Positions 30,803-43,112 of a stretch of DNA of 64,000 bases are shown in pieces. Location: the NCBI GenBank assembly GCA_025602905.1, contig JAHLKI010000015.1:1-64000 (forward strand), in the 5' to 3' direction. The DNA is from Phlyctochytrium arcticum (taxonomy: Eukaryota; Chytridiomycota; Chytridiomycetes; Chytridiales; Chytridiaceae). The notes beneath the pieces were generated by a model. The model was not told the DNA's origin. It did no database searches and saw nothing but the letters and a program-made list of their open reading frames with translations. The stretch's first letter is position 1, and the number at the start of each line of letters is the position of its first letter. A program made the translations under genes and the position numbers.

Positions 30803-31121
30803 CTATAGGATGGTGCACCCTCCTCCCTTTGGCTTCCGCGTGAAAGGATTCTCCTCAGGTTTCAGGTTCGCTGTCAGAGGTTCGGATGTTGATGTGACAT
30901 ATGTGCACAAGCTACAGCAGAGGTTATGATCGAACGCGTCAGAAAGATGACGGCGATAAGAAAACTCACGACTTGCTTGCTTCAGACATCTTAACGCGGG
31001 GTAACTCTTCATCCTGTTTCAACCGCTCGTTCAGAGCTAAATAGCGACAGTCAGGTTCGGATCAGCGACGGCGGAGTTGCTAGTCCTTACCCAGTAGTTT
31101 CTGTAGTTTCAATTCCGACAT
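30803..31121 (-). CDS. Heterotrimeric G-protein gamma subunit
   Basis: Three exons (31121-31091, 31036-30970, 30911-30803) give 68 residues. It starts MSELKLQKLLALNERLKQD, then ELPRVKMSEASKS, the fungal G gamma N-terminus with its coiled-coil helix and the PRV...SEAS motif. It ends NPFTRKPKGGGCTIL. The CTIL CAAX box predicts prenylation, with terminal Leu favouring geranylgeranyl. It would pair with the G beta subunit in receptor signalling at the plasma membrane. Length is slightly short for fungal gamma subunits (about 70-90). Confidence 0.88.
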
Positions 31122-31494
31122 TGTTGTGCGGAGCTAGTGACCGATACCCGATAAAAAAGCTGACTTCAGAAGTGCCGAGGCTTGAGCGACTGAAATATAT
31201 CCGTGAGAGTATACGCTGTCAGAGCGTGTCAACAGCTCGTTGTGAAGAAAGGTCCGAGGTGTGAAGCGTACAGAGCAGAAGAGGCTAGACTTGCTGAAGG
31301 TCGGTGGTGTTTTCTGTAGATGATGGGAAGATTTTTGAGCGGAGTTCAGGGGCCACGCCTTGGTGAGCCAAACAGTTCCGCGTAAATGTGTACGTAAGCA
31401 ATGCATTAGGGTTAACGAATCGCAACTTTTACGCTTCGACGATAAAACTTTGGAAACTTACAAATAAACAAAACCAAAAGACGAAGAAATCAAT
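31122..31494. promoter_or_regulatory. Divergent promoter region, G gamma / GPN3
   Basis: 373 bp between divergent starts. No coding frame with family resemblance. It should hold promoters and leaders for both genes. Confidence 0.5.
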
Positions 31495-32608
31495 ATGTAA
31501 GTTGTGTTATTCAAGAGTTGTTTACCAATTCCTACTCACTTCTGGCTCAGGGGAAAGGTGGCTCAACTTGTAATGGGCCCTGCCGGGAGTGGCAAGGTTG
31601 GTGCACCTAGTAACTTGTACCGCGGGACTTTGCATTGACGTTTGATATTTTCGAATTGCAAGTCAACCTACTGCTCCACAATAATATCACATTGTGAAAC
31701 TGTAAAGCGCTCAGCTCATCTGGTGAACCTGGACCCGGCAGCGGAGAATTTCGCGTATAAACCATCGATAGGTATGGGTTTCATTTGTCGTAGTGTTCAT
31801 CCTCCCTAAACTGACTTGACTGTGCTCTAGATATCAAAGATCTGATCACGTTGGAGGATGTTCAGGAAGAGCTTGGATACGGTCCAAACGGAGGCTTGAT
31901 CTATTGCCTGGAGTTCTTGACCAATAATTTGGACTTTTTGGAGGAGGAGCTTGGAGAGCACGAGGATGATTATCTCATTATCGATTGTCCGGGTCAAATT
32001 GAGTTGTATACTCACTTCCCAATTATGCGGACGATTGTCGAGTCCTTACAGAGGTTCAATTACCGAGTATGTGGCGTCTACTTGCTCGATTCTCAGTTTG
32101 TGGAAGATCCAAGCAAGTTCTTTGCGGGAGTTATGAGCGCAATGAGTGCCATGATACAATTAGAGATCCCACATATCAACGTAATGAGCAAAATGGATTT
32201 GATCGGAGCGAGAGCAAAGAAGGAAGAGCTGGAGCGGTACGTGTTTGCGTTACCTACTCACCTTGCGATCATTTGTTTATATTCGACAAACTGTAGGTAC
32301 TTCTACCCAGATCCGTCATTGCTATTACAAGATGTCAATCAGAATACACGTCCACGCTTTCGGGACCTCAACGAGGCGCTCGTTCGATTGGTTAGTCCGT
32401 CGGTATTCGAACTTTCTTGATCTACATCTAACAGTTCGGGTAGATTGATGAATACAATATGGTTACATTTGTTCCGCTGAACATCAAAGATGAAGAGTCC
32501 ATTGAGCTGGTTCTATCTCATGTAGATAACGCCGTCCAGTATGGGGAGGATCTTGAGCCAAAAGAACCCAATGAGGATCACGCAGATGGCGAAGGTGAAG
32601 ATTTTTAG
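31495..32608 (+). CDS. GPN3: GPN-loop GTPase 3
   Basis: GTPase needed for RNA polymerase II assembly and nuclear import. Six exons (31495-31496, 31551-31596, 31663-31771, 31831-32236, 32297-32390, 32444-32608) sum to 273 residues, the same as yeast Gpn3 to within one residue. Exon 1 contributes only AT of the start codon; splicing supplies the G, giving [20 protein letters not shown]. The GPN loop is GPNGGLIY; further motifs are [39 protein letters not shown] and VMSKMDLI. The Asp/Glu-rich end is usual. No alternative ATG upstream preserves the frame. Confidence 0.92.
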
Positions 32609-32708
32609 ATATGATTCCAAGATTTCGATTGTAGGGAGAAATTTGTACATAGCGCTATTTATTTTATATACAGAAGGAGATAGGATGTCAATAGGAAAAC
32701 GTAAGTCA

Positions 32709-35700
32709 TCACTTCCAAACCTTGACGACGCCATCTCTGCCGGCGGTGATTATCATCAAGAATGGGTAATAAGTTATGACCGCATCAAGAATGGCATCGC
32801 GGTGATTGGCAACAGTGTTGCCAGCATCTACATTAGCAGAAGTACTACTCTGACCCTTTGATGGGGTTGCACCCGTCATCTTAGGGGACGCGGAAATTTG
32901 GTCGAGGGCGGAAACGCTTAAATATGCATGGGATGGGGTATACTCGAAATTGAAGATGATGTCGCCGTAAATATGAGACCTTCGCGAAATGTCATCAAGT
33001 TATCAAAAGTAAGACTAGGGACTTGACTTACGTGAATCTCGGAAGCACTTCCGCATCGGTTGGTGTGATGAGATATGATTGCTCGACATATGGGCTAGCC
33101 CATAGACGAATTTTACGATCGCTCCCCGCACATATGAGTTGCTGGCCATCCCCAGGAGCTAGTAGAGAAAAAACGCCGCAGCTTGCTTTGTTCGCCATTG
33201 TTTGCTGATTTTGCAAAAGATTATCAACATCTGGTGGATCGACAGCCTGCAAGACCGGTTCACATTCTGCGTAATGATAAAAGAATGGCAGGACGTACCT
33301 GCAGTCCAGCGCCATACATATGTGTCATTTCCTGCTCCACATTCCCTCCCGTCGAGCCACTGGCAACCACACACCAAACTTGCTTGCACTCACTTGTCTC
33401 CACATTCCACATGCTAACTTCTTGTGTCGGACCATCCACGGAAGCAATCATTGTAACACCGTCCACGCCAGGACGAATGAGTATGCGATGAATCCGCGAC
33501 CGTGCGGGATGTGTCCAGCTTTTTATCTTTATTCCAAATCGGAGATCCCATAGTGTGAAGACGCCTCGGTGCGTACCAGTGATCAGGCAGCTACGCTGAC
33601 TGTCGAGCGCCATAGCCGAAATCTGGCCGTGATGTGGTTCCGCTGCAAAATTCCAGCATTCGGTCATCGAGCGCAAGTCCAGACCACATATTCTACCCCG
33701 AGCAGTGACATACAATAATATGGATTTGATATCCGTGTCGTAATGATCCAAGAGAGTCACATAGTCGTCCTCAAGCTGAACGTTTCGGACTAGATGGTAG
33801 CCGACATAGCGAATAGCTCCTCCGGTTGTGATACAGCCCACTCTGCCACCCAAAAACTTATCAACTCGTTGAACAAGATCAGATATTCAGTCGGACGTAC
33901 CGGCATATATGTACAGATCCGTCATCCGCTGCAGACGCGATACTATGTGTATTCTCACAAAAGCATAAGGCTGTAACTCTTCCAGCTACAACGAAGGTTG
34001 GCGATATTCCAAGCACTCAATTTCCCAAACTTACCATGTCCCGAATAGGTCAATCGAGCCCGATTGGTCACATTTTTTTCCAATCGTAGAGTATCCCATA
34101 TTCTAACAGTCCCATCGTCAGATCCAGTGGCAAAGAAATTGTGATCTGCTGAGATCTTGATGCAATTTATGGGACCGGTATGCTCCGCAAGGCTGGCAAT
34201 CAATGTCCCTTCCGGCCTCCAATTTTCGATTTTTGTTGCTGGCCGCGGAGCTTGATTTTTTATGCGGCGATTCCGTGGCTGTAACTTCTTCGAGAACAAC
34301 CTCGAAGATATCCTCGGTCCCAAGTCTATAACAGGAGAACTTAAGGAAGGGTTTGGAACGGCGACACTGCGTGAACCCACCTGGAATAGTTGGAGGGAAA
34401 AATTCTGCTAATTTCTTCTCTACAAATCTCTCAACATACTTGTCACGTAGCTCATCTTTTCCAACCACACCCCCGCCACCCCGGCCTACACCTACCGGTT
34501 GACTGTCACCAGCAGTCCGCAAAGATATTCGATCCGCATTGCCTGACTGATCCTCATTATTGGAGGAACTTACAATGCTACTGGAAATACTCTCAGTCCT
34601 GGAATGAGCTCTTTTCCTTTGGGTTGCCGACGGCACGACTAGTGTCGATTGATTTTTGGACGCTCCAGTGCCGAACGCCGTTGTTCCGGCCGCCACGTAT
34701 TTCTTTCGCGTAGGAGAAACAAGAGCATTCGTAGATGAACTCCGTGGCATTGCGGTACCGCTGACCGTAGAGTGTGTTTCACTCCCATTGTCACTTAAGT
34801 GATCGGAAAAGCCGGGGCCGTGCAAAACGTCATCTGGAGGTATTCGTGAGGCGAGTAGAGGCACTTGTATGAGTGTTGTATCCGAATTGATTCTCCGATG
34901 GCTGGCTGGTCGGAGTTGACGAACAGCTGGAGGTATTGGAGACAGTGCCCTGGAAAGGGAATCTTGGCCCGTCCATGCAACATTGTCTTGCGACGTAGAT
35001 TGACTTCTCAATGGTCGGGGTAAGTCAGGCGTCTTAATTAAAAGGATCAGGAATTCGAATCCATATGCACTGTTAGGTCATACCACAAGGTCGTCCGATC
35101 GGGGTTCTTCACTAGGCTGCAAAAAAAGAGTGCGTGGGGTAACGCCAAAATTCTTCAACGAGAAAGAATTCGTGATCTGAGGTACATGTTCAGACGGACG
35201 GAGCTCATAGCATTTGGTCCATCTCAAAATACCTGACCGCCATAACCATCAGTTGCTGTCCACTGGTTCTGCGGGTCGACAGCGAACTTCCTTGTGAAAC
35301 ATGATTTAGAAAAACGCATGTTCTGAGCAAAAAATAGATTGAGTACCTCAAGCGGGTGTGTGTGGCTTTTGAAATAAAGTACTTCATCGCGAAGAGTTTC
35401 TCCTTATCCTCGTCCGTCATGCCCAACTCACGCATACGTTGCAACAATTCATTACTTGAAAAGTGTAAGTAATCATATAGAAAGCATCTTTCTCTTCGCG
35501 CTACCTCTCGTGTGGAGTCCCCTGGCGTTCACTGTCCGATACTCCAATGTTGGCCCGGTATTTGTCTGCAAATCGCTGTTGACCAAGAGACAATATCCGG
35601 TCTCGTTCGTTAAAAGAGTTTACTCGTGATGCAAATGTGACTGTTTGGTCATATAGAATTCGATTCAACTAATGCCATTAGTTTGAATCTTGCTCATCCG

Positions 35701-38700
35701 GAGTAGTTTACTTACTGGGTCCTTTAAGTCCTCAAGTAAATCTTCTTCAGTGATCTCAGCTATCCCAACCTTCAAATGAGGAGAAATGATTGGATACAAA
35801 ACACATCGAACGTCGATTTTGGAAAGCAATCGTGCCACACAAGCAATAAATGCGATAGCCCCTGCGAGTTTTGAAATTAGGAGAAGCTGATGCATTAAGA
35901 AAAATTGAATTCTAACCAAAGCGCGTCCAAGTGTTGGGATGTAGCATGAGCGGTGATATGATATTGGCCAGTTCTTTCAATCTTGGTTTTTGCAAGAGAC
36001 CAAGCTCTGCTAATGAGGTCAGAGCATTTAACGCTTTCTCCACAACAAACTCTTCCGAGTCTATCAAGAGTTTAGCATAATGGCGGAGACGGTAGAAAGA
36101 CAAAAATTTGCCTGTGAGAGCTTGAATCATCAGGGGAAGAATGTACTCCTCAAGACTTCGTCCTCCTACAAAAGTTCCCACGCCAACGACACTCTCAAAA
36201 AAGGCGCTGATACATGTCAGCGATGTTGCGTTGCAGGAAAGAAAAATCAGTTTCGTACCTACGGAGCTGCCAATCTGTGTCGTTCAAGTAGGTAATCATA
36301 TGAGAAAGTAGAACATCATTGGCTTTTTGTCGCCCGAAAATAATGCAAAGCCGCGGCATTTCACACAACAAAGTACGTTTCACTATCGGGTCCGAATCGA
36401 TCAACAAAGTCGTGACCTCTTCCTGGACAATTTCCTGTAGGTCTCGGAGACTCGAGTCAAACGACATCTTTATATCAAAAAGGCGTAAGCGAAATCCCTG
36501 TCGGTCGCGCAAAGTGCTCTGTGAAGCCTACTTCCTGTTGGGGATCTTGATCGCTGTCCATCTCTGCCTGCAGGTTGTCTCGCAAGAGTTGGGATAGATC
36601 GAGAAATCGCAATGCTGTCTCAGCTGGAAAGCATCGGCCGTGTTATAAAGCGATGGTACAATCAATAAATACCAAAAAAAGCCTACCAAGTGCGGCAATG
36701 CAATGAGCAAACGTAGCTCGAACAAAGCCGTCTGGGTCCGTCGAAAATCTTCGAGCGGCCGGAAGGATGTATTCCGGGAATATGTTGGCATCAGCGGAAG
36801 TGATGCTTTCTACATTGGCAATCTATTGACGGCATTAGCAACTAGAACACTCATCGTATAAAGCAGATGTGGGATTCGCACAATTTGTGTCAGAGTTCTG
36901 ATCGCCATGGCACGAACGACTGCATGATCATCTTCGAAAAGACAAACGACGTACGGAACGAGCCGGTCCAGCCGAGCATCGTCAGGAAGGTGTTTCGAGA
37001 ACGCAAGTAAAAGGTCCAAAGCGTACATCCGTGAAGTCGGGTGTAGCGCATTGCGGACTGAAGAACATACTATGGTACTGAAAACAAGGCATTCGTCTGA
37101 GGGCGCACGGTAAGAGCATGTACAGGAGAGAGAATGAAACCCAGAAATAATACCCGCAAGCGTAGTGTTGCCATTATCTCGCATTGCGGCTGCGAAGAAT
37201 ATGTCATCACGCAGTGGAAGGCTCGTCTGAAAAGCCGCATTGTAGTACTGTTTCATTTAATGGGCAAAATCACTCACTACAAAAGTTAGCCATTGAAAAT
37301 AACAAGGGTTCAGGAACGGGTGGTCTCACCCTTTATAGTCTCCTGTGGGGTGATGCCACTTGGATTTGGATGTGAGGTTGCCATAGAGCGCTTCACGCAA
37401 GCAGGATCTTCAGAGATTCCAATAGAACTGGCGATATAGTCAAAGTCCGCATGTAACTGTGCTAAGCGGGTATCAGCGTTTTCGAGAGAATTTGGTACAA
37501 GTTCTTCCAAAGAGGTTGCATATTGATGAAGAAAGCTGTAGAAGACTTCCGGAAATGCTTTATCCCTCCTAATTTCACGATATTAGTTTGGAAGCAGGGA
37601 GAACACGTATTCTGTTACCATTCCGCGAGATATTCAGTGACAGATAATCTTTTCGACGGATCAAGTTGAATCATGTGCGTTATCAAGCCCTTAAAGTGTA
37701 TGAACAGCACATTAGCATGGAACGAGTAGCCCAACAACGTAAAAAGGTTACCCTTATGGAGCCATCCTCTATTTTTGCAAGCTCTATGGTTGGATCATAC
37801 TCGCCACATCGATACCGCAGTAGTTGGGAGAGTGAGAACAGCGGGGTACCCTCCAAAAACAGTTCGGCAATGGTGCAGCTGCAGCGTCTTCAGCAGAGAC
37901 CACGAGCAGAGGTTTCAGCTGAAAACTCACCCTAAGGAGAAAACGTCCATGGCTGCAGTCAGTGTTTCGTTGTTACCCGAAAACAATGTGTCTCCAGGCG
38001 CATAAAATCGTTCCGGCGCCAAGTAGCATACTCGGCGGAGAGAAGTGTCGAAGAAAAAGGAGAAATCTGCGGGATTGTCCTACGAATCTTTGTCAATTCA
38101 CATGGAATCATTTTAAAGATCGGGATCTTACTTCTGGAAGGTAAACAGGCTTGAAGCTACTGAAATCCGTTATATATGTCCAATTATAAGATGTAACAAG
38201 AACATTTTCTGTCTTAATGTCTCCGTGGAAAATCTTCATAAGACATTTTAGCTGAAGATGATTATGTTTATACATTCATAACGTACTTGTTGGCTATGGG
38301 CATCTGCGATTCCCTTACAAAGCTGGAAAGCAATCCATTTCTTCTCAAAAATTGCTAGAAATGGACGTGTGCTTTTGAACTTGAGTGCACCATCGCATCT
38401 GACATGATTCTTGAACCAACCTTATGCGGTCGTAGAGGTTGCTATAAACATGTTGGCGGATCATATAGGCGGCTCGATCGGTTTCGATGATGCGCTGATA
38501 TGGGAAGGTATTCGGTATCTGTAGAAGTACATTCCGTTCCACTGAGAACATGATTTAGAGCTCTATGAACAGTCAAGACATCCGGAATGTAAGACAACAT
38601 ACCTTTAAGATCTTGAACGTACTTTCTGAGCGACACACCGGTGTCCGGCTTGATGAAAATTTTGACGACAACCAAGCCATCATGGTATTTGCATCGAATT

Positions 38701-38875
38701 GACTTCATGAACTGGCCTCGTCCCAAACTGCAGGTTGAAGACTGTAAGCACAGTTTGATGTCTGACAGGCCTTGACCTACCTCTTTTCATAATGAACGTC
38801 CGCAAGTTCACTAACATAGCTATCGATGCCAGCGCTGGCATTTCGCGGCGTGGAGCTTGATACCGTGTTTCCCAT
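32709..38875 (-). CDS. VPS15: VPS15 / PI3-kinase regulatory subunit 4
   Basis: Myristoylated scaffold of the class III PI3-kinase (Vps34) complex on endosomes and autophagosomes. It starts [16 protein letters not shown], where Gly2 is a myristoylation site. The kinase-like domain follows, with [31 protein letters not shown] then ITDFSSFKP (HGD for HRD and DFS for DFG, as in this family), DFSFFFDTS and [22 protein letters not shown] repeats fill about 35.2-37.5 kb. WD40 repeats fill 32.7-35.0 kb, with [20 protein letters not shown] and the final [13 protein letters not shown] before the stop. The gene has many short introns; exon ends inside the HEAT region were not all fixed. Confidence 0.92.
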
Positions 38876-39089
38876 ATTCAAGCAATGCAAGGAGGGTCCA
38901 CAATAACAGTTGCCTTCTTCATTTTCCAGTCACAATCTTGAAGATTTCGAGTTGCGCAGCGGGTTTATTTGTCACTGCAATTCGCAGGCCTGCGCCACTC
39001 CATCGCTCATGTTGAATCGCAACAATTTCGGGAGACTTTGACGATCCTCATTGCCTTTGACATTCTTACAAGACAACGCAAGTACAACT
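38876..39089. promoter_or_regulatory. Divergent promoter, VPS15 / NDUFB2
   Basis: 214 bp between divergent ATGs. Shared promoter interval; no motif claimed. Confidence 0.55.
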
Positions 39090-39443
39090 ATGGCCGGCGC
39101 TGCACACCACCACCCGCGGGCTCCAGGCTCAGCCTTCGTGCCACCAAGAGTACACGGTCGATGGGCAACAAAGTTAATGATGGCACCAGTTTGGTTCTTT
39201 GTATGCTACCGCATGTATCACGACGGCGGTCACCACTTTGTAAGTATTTGCAGCAACTATGAAGACAAGGCTCTTCGTTTCGAGTTTACGAAGGTTCCAA
39301 ATACGAGTTGGTATTAATATTCGCTCTTTTGATTTTAGTTGCACAAGCACGCTTGGGAAGAACCAAAAGCGATTGCTTACCTAGAGGAGGTAGACAAAAA
39401 ATACGGCACGAGCTACGCAACAGACAACATGCACCATCATTAA
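39090..39443 (+). CDS. Complex I accessory subunit, NDUFB2-like
   Basis: Two exons (39090-39239, 39339-39443) give 84 residues. It begins MAGAAHHHPRAPGSAF and has a single hydrophobic segment, MMAPVWFFVCYRMYHDGG. A short hydrophilic end follows with HKHAWEEPKAIAYLEE and MHHH. The order R-W-x-K, a MWFW-like membrane helix, a YR...DG turn and an HPWE-like motif (HAWEE here) is that of the NDUFB2/AGGG subunit of the respiratory complex I membrane arm. The His-rich ends are also usual. Assignment rests on this short pattern. Confidence 0.6.
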
Positions 39444-39607
39444 GCCACAGAGGAGTTGTACATCGCATCCACGCCCGATAGATTGTCTATTTACATTTAG
39501 ATCCCCACATTCAACTGTCCGAGCACATACGTTCCGTGATCCTTTGACATATGTGTCCCATTTGACAAAAATATATTGAGATTGAGATTGCCTTGTGGCG
39601 TCTGCTC

Positions 39608-41501
39608 TTATTTGTGAATAAGCTCAAGGCCCTTCACACGTGCATCCGGATTCAGCCTGTCCCACTCCCTCCTCGTAAGCGCAAATGCAGCGTCAGTCAC
39701 CAAAATGATTTGCGCCAGCGCGAATACCAAGGTGATGGCGTAAAAGAAGTTGGCATTGCCACTACCCGCATAGAGCCACAGGAAATAGAACAGCGGACCC
39801 AGGACGCAACAGAAAAACAGGGAGCTGAACACGAGGAAACTGTTGCGCATATCTTACAAGGACGGGTTAAAACAACGCAACCTACATTGCACGCATACAC
39901 TTACATTTGAAAAGCTCGCGATGCATACTAAGAAATGCAAGGTAAAGGGCAGTGTCGCCGAGCGAAGGGTATGATTTGAAGATCGCGATGATTGCGGCCA
40001 AGATAAATACAATGAATAGGGGGTGGTTCCTAGGCTTGTTGAGAGAGAGTTTGTCGCAGGCAGGTGGGTTGGATACTTACTTGAAGACTAAGGAGAGTGG
40101 GATCACGAAGACGAATGCCAACATTTGAAAAACACAAATAAAGAATGTTCGGAACTGATCGAACATCTCGATGAAGAAGTACCAGTACAGTCCAATGGTG
40201 GGGGTCAGATCAGGAACAAAGAGGATAGTCCCATAGGTCGCCCGCAGAAATTGCCAAGAGCCAACGAGCGCGTAAGATACGACAAGAAGGCAGCATAAAT
40301 ATGAGAAGAGAAGAGGTAGAGAGCGCCTACACTCGCTTATGACCTAAACACCACAATTAGTAGTTATACTTTAATTGACTTCCCGCAGTTTCTCACGGTC
40401 GTTCCAGGGCGCGCTGCGAGTAGCAGGATCGCAGGAGCGGCCATCATGATATGATATATACTCAGGTAAGCTGCTACCGCGATGGCCATCATGGATATTA
40501 TGCGCTTGCCTTGATGCTGATCAGTATCAATCCAAATCTGGGCACTTCAAAGACACTTACCACGAATCGCGTATTCAATGCTTATCACAACAGCCAAACT
40601 GGCAAAAACAAGAGTAGATTGGGAAAGACATGTTGCAATACTGAATGGGTTCAACAAGTATAATGAGCCAATGTCCACCGGGTGAATGGGAACATCCATT
40701 GGCTTGGTGGGATCCCGCACTGTCTCGGGAAAAGTCTCTTGAGAAATGGCGTGGAGAGAGGCTGGATCATCGATAAGCCAAGGGGGTATTATGTTCCCAT
40801 CGCTGTCCTTGGCAGGCGTTGTTTCGGTTGCGTGTGGTAAATGTTCGGGGAGAGGCTGCATTGGCCTTGCTATTGTCGCTTCCGCCTCAACGTTTTCATC
40901 ACTAGAATTATCTTCCTCCTCCAACATGTTTTTATCCGCGACCGGAACCTGTGGTTCATCAGATATGACCGGTATGGGATCCTTCCAAACCTCCTGCTTC
41001 TGAACATCTCGTTTGAACCCAGCTATGGATGTCAGGGCTTTGGCTATCTGATAATCCACGAACGTGTAAAGCATAGGGATCAGGACTGGAGGGAGAAGAT
41101 GAAAGATGAGAAGAAATAGCGGTGCCTGTGAATAGTTAGCAACCCATCAATGTTGGTACTTTCAAGGTCCTAACCTGATGGTAGACACCGCCTTCATAGG
41201 GGGGAAGTCCATGTCTGAAAAGGTATAAACCTTCTTGCACTGCCAAATGAATTATCTCAGCTGACAATGTAAGATGAGCATGAGTTACAATCCCGCACTT
41301 ACAGCGTTTCCAACTCGTAACAGCCGTTGTTGTTTCAACCCTGTTCTGGAAAAACAAGCTTGCGTCGGTACCGAAAAACAGGAATAACCGAACCACTACC
41401 CCGACCCAGAGGGGAATATGCACAACCGCATCCTCGTCCTTGTCAAAAGCCTGTTCATCGAGACGAGAATAGTCAACTTCGACTTCCTTTTTGGCCCCCA
41501 T
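39608..41501 (-). CDS. GAB1: GPI transamidase subunit PIG-U (Gab1/Cdc91)
   Basis: Multi-spanning ER membrane subunit of the complex that attaches GPI anchors. It starts MGAKKEVEVDYSRLDEQAF, then a helix with WVGVVVRLFLFFG. The family signature EGLYLFRHGLPPYEGGVYHQ follows (relatives: EGL-L--RG-SPYEGGVFHQAPL). Then come APLFLLIFHLLPPVLIP, SLYLLNPFSIATCLSQST, GLYWYFFIEMFDQFRTFF and the last helix region with FLWLYAGSGNANFFYAI. An acidic hydrophilic insert of about 110 residues (about 40.75-41.0 kb) between the second and third membrane regions is unusually long. The ATG at 41501 lies 91 bp from the divergent L2HGDH start. Confidence 0.88.
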
Positions 41502-41592
41502 ACTATGAACGGGATCTCGTTGCAAGCTGCAGCGTCACCAAGTTACGCGTGCTGTCGGTGCTTTTTGACATCACAACAAGATCAATGACCTG
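41502..41592. promoter_or_regulatory. Very compact bidirectional promoter, PIG-U / L2HGDH
   Basis: Only 91 bp between divergent start codons, the shortest divergent spacer in the window. Leaders must be tiny or overlap. Confidence 0.55.
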
Positions 41593-43049
41593 ATGCTTGC
41601 CATAGGCCGCAATCAACTGGCGCTCAGAGGTTTTAAATCCATTTCCGTGATTGCGAGGTGCAGGCGGTTTGCCTCTACAAGGGCGGATGTTGAGGTCGAG
41701 AACCTTGTCATTGGGGGAGGGGTCGTAGGTGTGTGGAGGTGTTCAGACCAGATAACCTAGCTAATAAAAGAGTAAGGTTTGGCGATAGGGGAACGTCTCA
41801 GCCGTAGGACGAGTGAAACGACTGTTGTATTGGAGCGACATAGTGCTTTTGGTGTTGAAACTTCCTCACGCAACTCAGAAGTTATCCATGGTTGGTATAG
41901 CTTGATGTTAAATTTCTCATGCCTGGCGGTCTGAAGCTAGCCTCAACGATAATGTAGCAGGAATTTATTATCCCCCGGATTCACTCAAAACTCGCCTCTG
42001 CGTCCGTGGCAACAGGCTCATGCACGCATTCCTCCGTTACCATCAAATCCCTCATCTGCGAATCGGGAAGTGGATCGTGGCTAATGGCCCAGACCAAATT
42101 GCATATTTGGATCGCATGAGAAGGCATGCACAAAATCTTGGAATAGAGCTGGTCTTTCTGTCCACAATTGAGAAGGAAGCTGAGCCGAGAGTTCTGGCAG
42201 AGGAGGTGTTGTTTAGCAAAACTACAGGGATTCTGGACTCTCATTCCTTCATGGAGACTCTGGAGGTACTGGACCCCTTTTGAACCGATCAAGAACGGGA
42301 TGTTAATGACAGAGTTCTCAGTCGCTGATAAAATCGCGCGGATCTATTGTCGCCTATAACACACCTGTGGCGGCGGTGGAGCCCATGCCAGATGGCCGCT
42401 TTCTCGTTCAAATGTCGGACCAGCCCACAAGCTCAGTGGTTGCCAACACCGTCATCAATGCTGCAGGCCTAGGGGCTGTGCGCATTGCGCAAATGGTCGA
42501 CAAACAGACAAAACACACCCTTTATCCTTGCAAAGGGGTATATTATGCATACACGGGAAAGTCTCAGCCAGTGAAACGACTTATTTATCCTGTACCAGAC
42601 AAGCATTTGCAATCATTAGGTGTGCATGCAACCGTCGACTTGGCTGGCCAGGTTAAATTTGGACCAAATGTCGAATATGTTTCGGATGAGAAGGATCTTG
42701 GTGTATCGGACAGTGACGAACTACGAAAGCAATTTGTGACTGCTATAGGGAAGTATCTAAAGGGCATAGAAGCAGACAACCTGCGAGTGGACTATGCAGG
42801 CATGCGGTAAGTGAGATGAAGCGCCATCCGCAGTGAATGCGCTCAATCCCTTCTGCTAGGCCGAAGCTTGCTGGTCCAGGAGAGCCCTTCAAAGACTTCG
42901 TAATCGAGTCGTTAGATGGGCGACCAAACTTAATAAACCTACTGGGAATTGAATCACCAGGCTTGACATCATCGTTAGCAATCGCTGAATACGTTGCTAA
43001 CCTTTTGGGCGCAACCGTCCCGGAAGAAGAATGGGAAAAACGATGCTGA
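41593..43049 (+). CDS. L2HGDH: L-2-hydroxyglutarate dehydrogenase, mitochondrial
   Basis: FAD enzyme oxidising L-2-hydroxyglutarate to 2-oxoglutarate. The N-terminus [19 protein letters not shown] is Arg/Ser-rich and suits a mitochondrial presequence. Then come [12 protein letters not shown] (dinucleotide fold), [20 protein letters not shown] split by introns, [52 protein letters not shown] and [17 protein letters not shown]. At least four introns are seen, including ones after VVGG and after METLE, where the next exon resumes [16 protein letters not shown]. Spliced length is about 430 residues, as usual. It converges with the protease gene, stops 63 bp apart. Confidence 0.92.
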
Positions 43050-43112
43050 ACAATATTTACGTTTAACTTTGGAAATATATGACATTTGCTACATGATCTT
43101 TACATTTGCACT

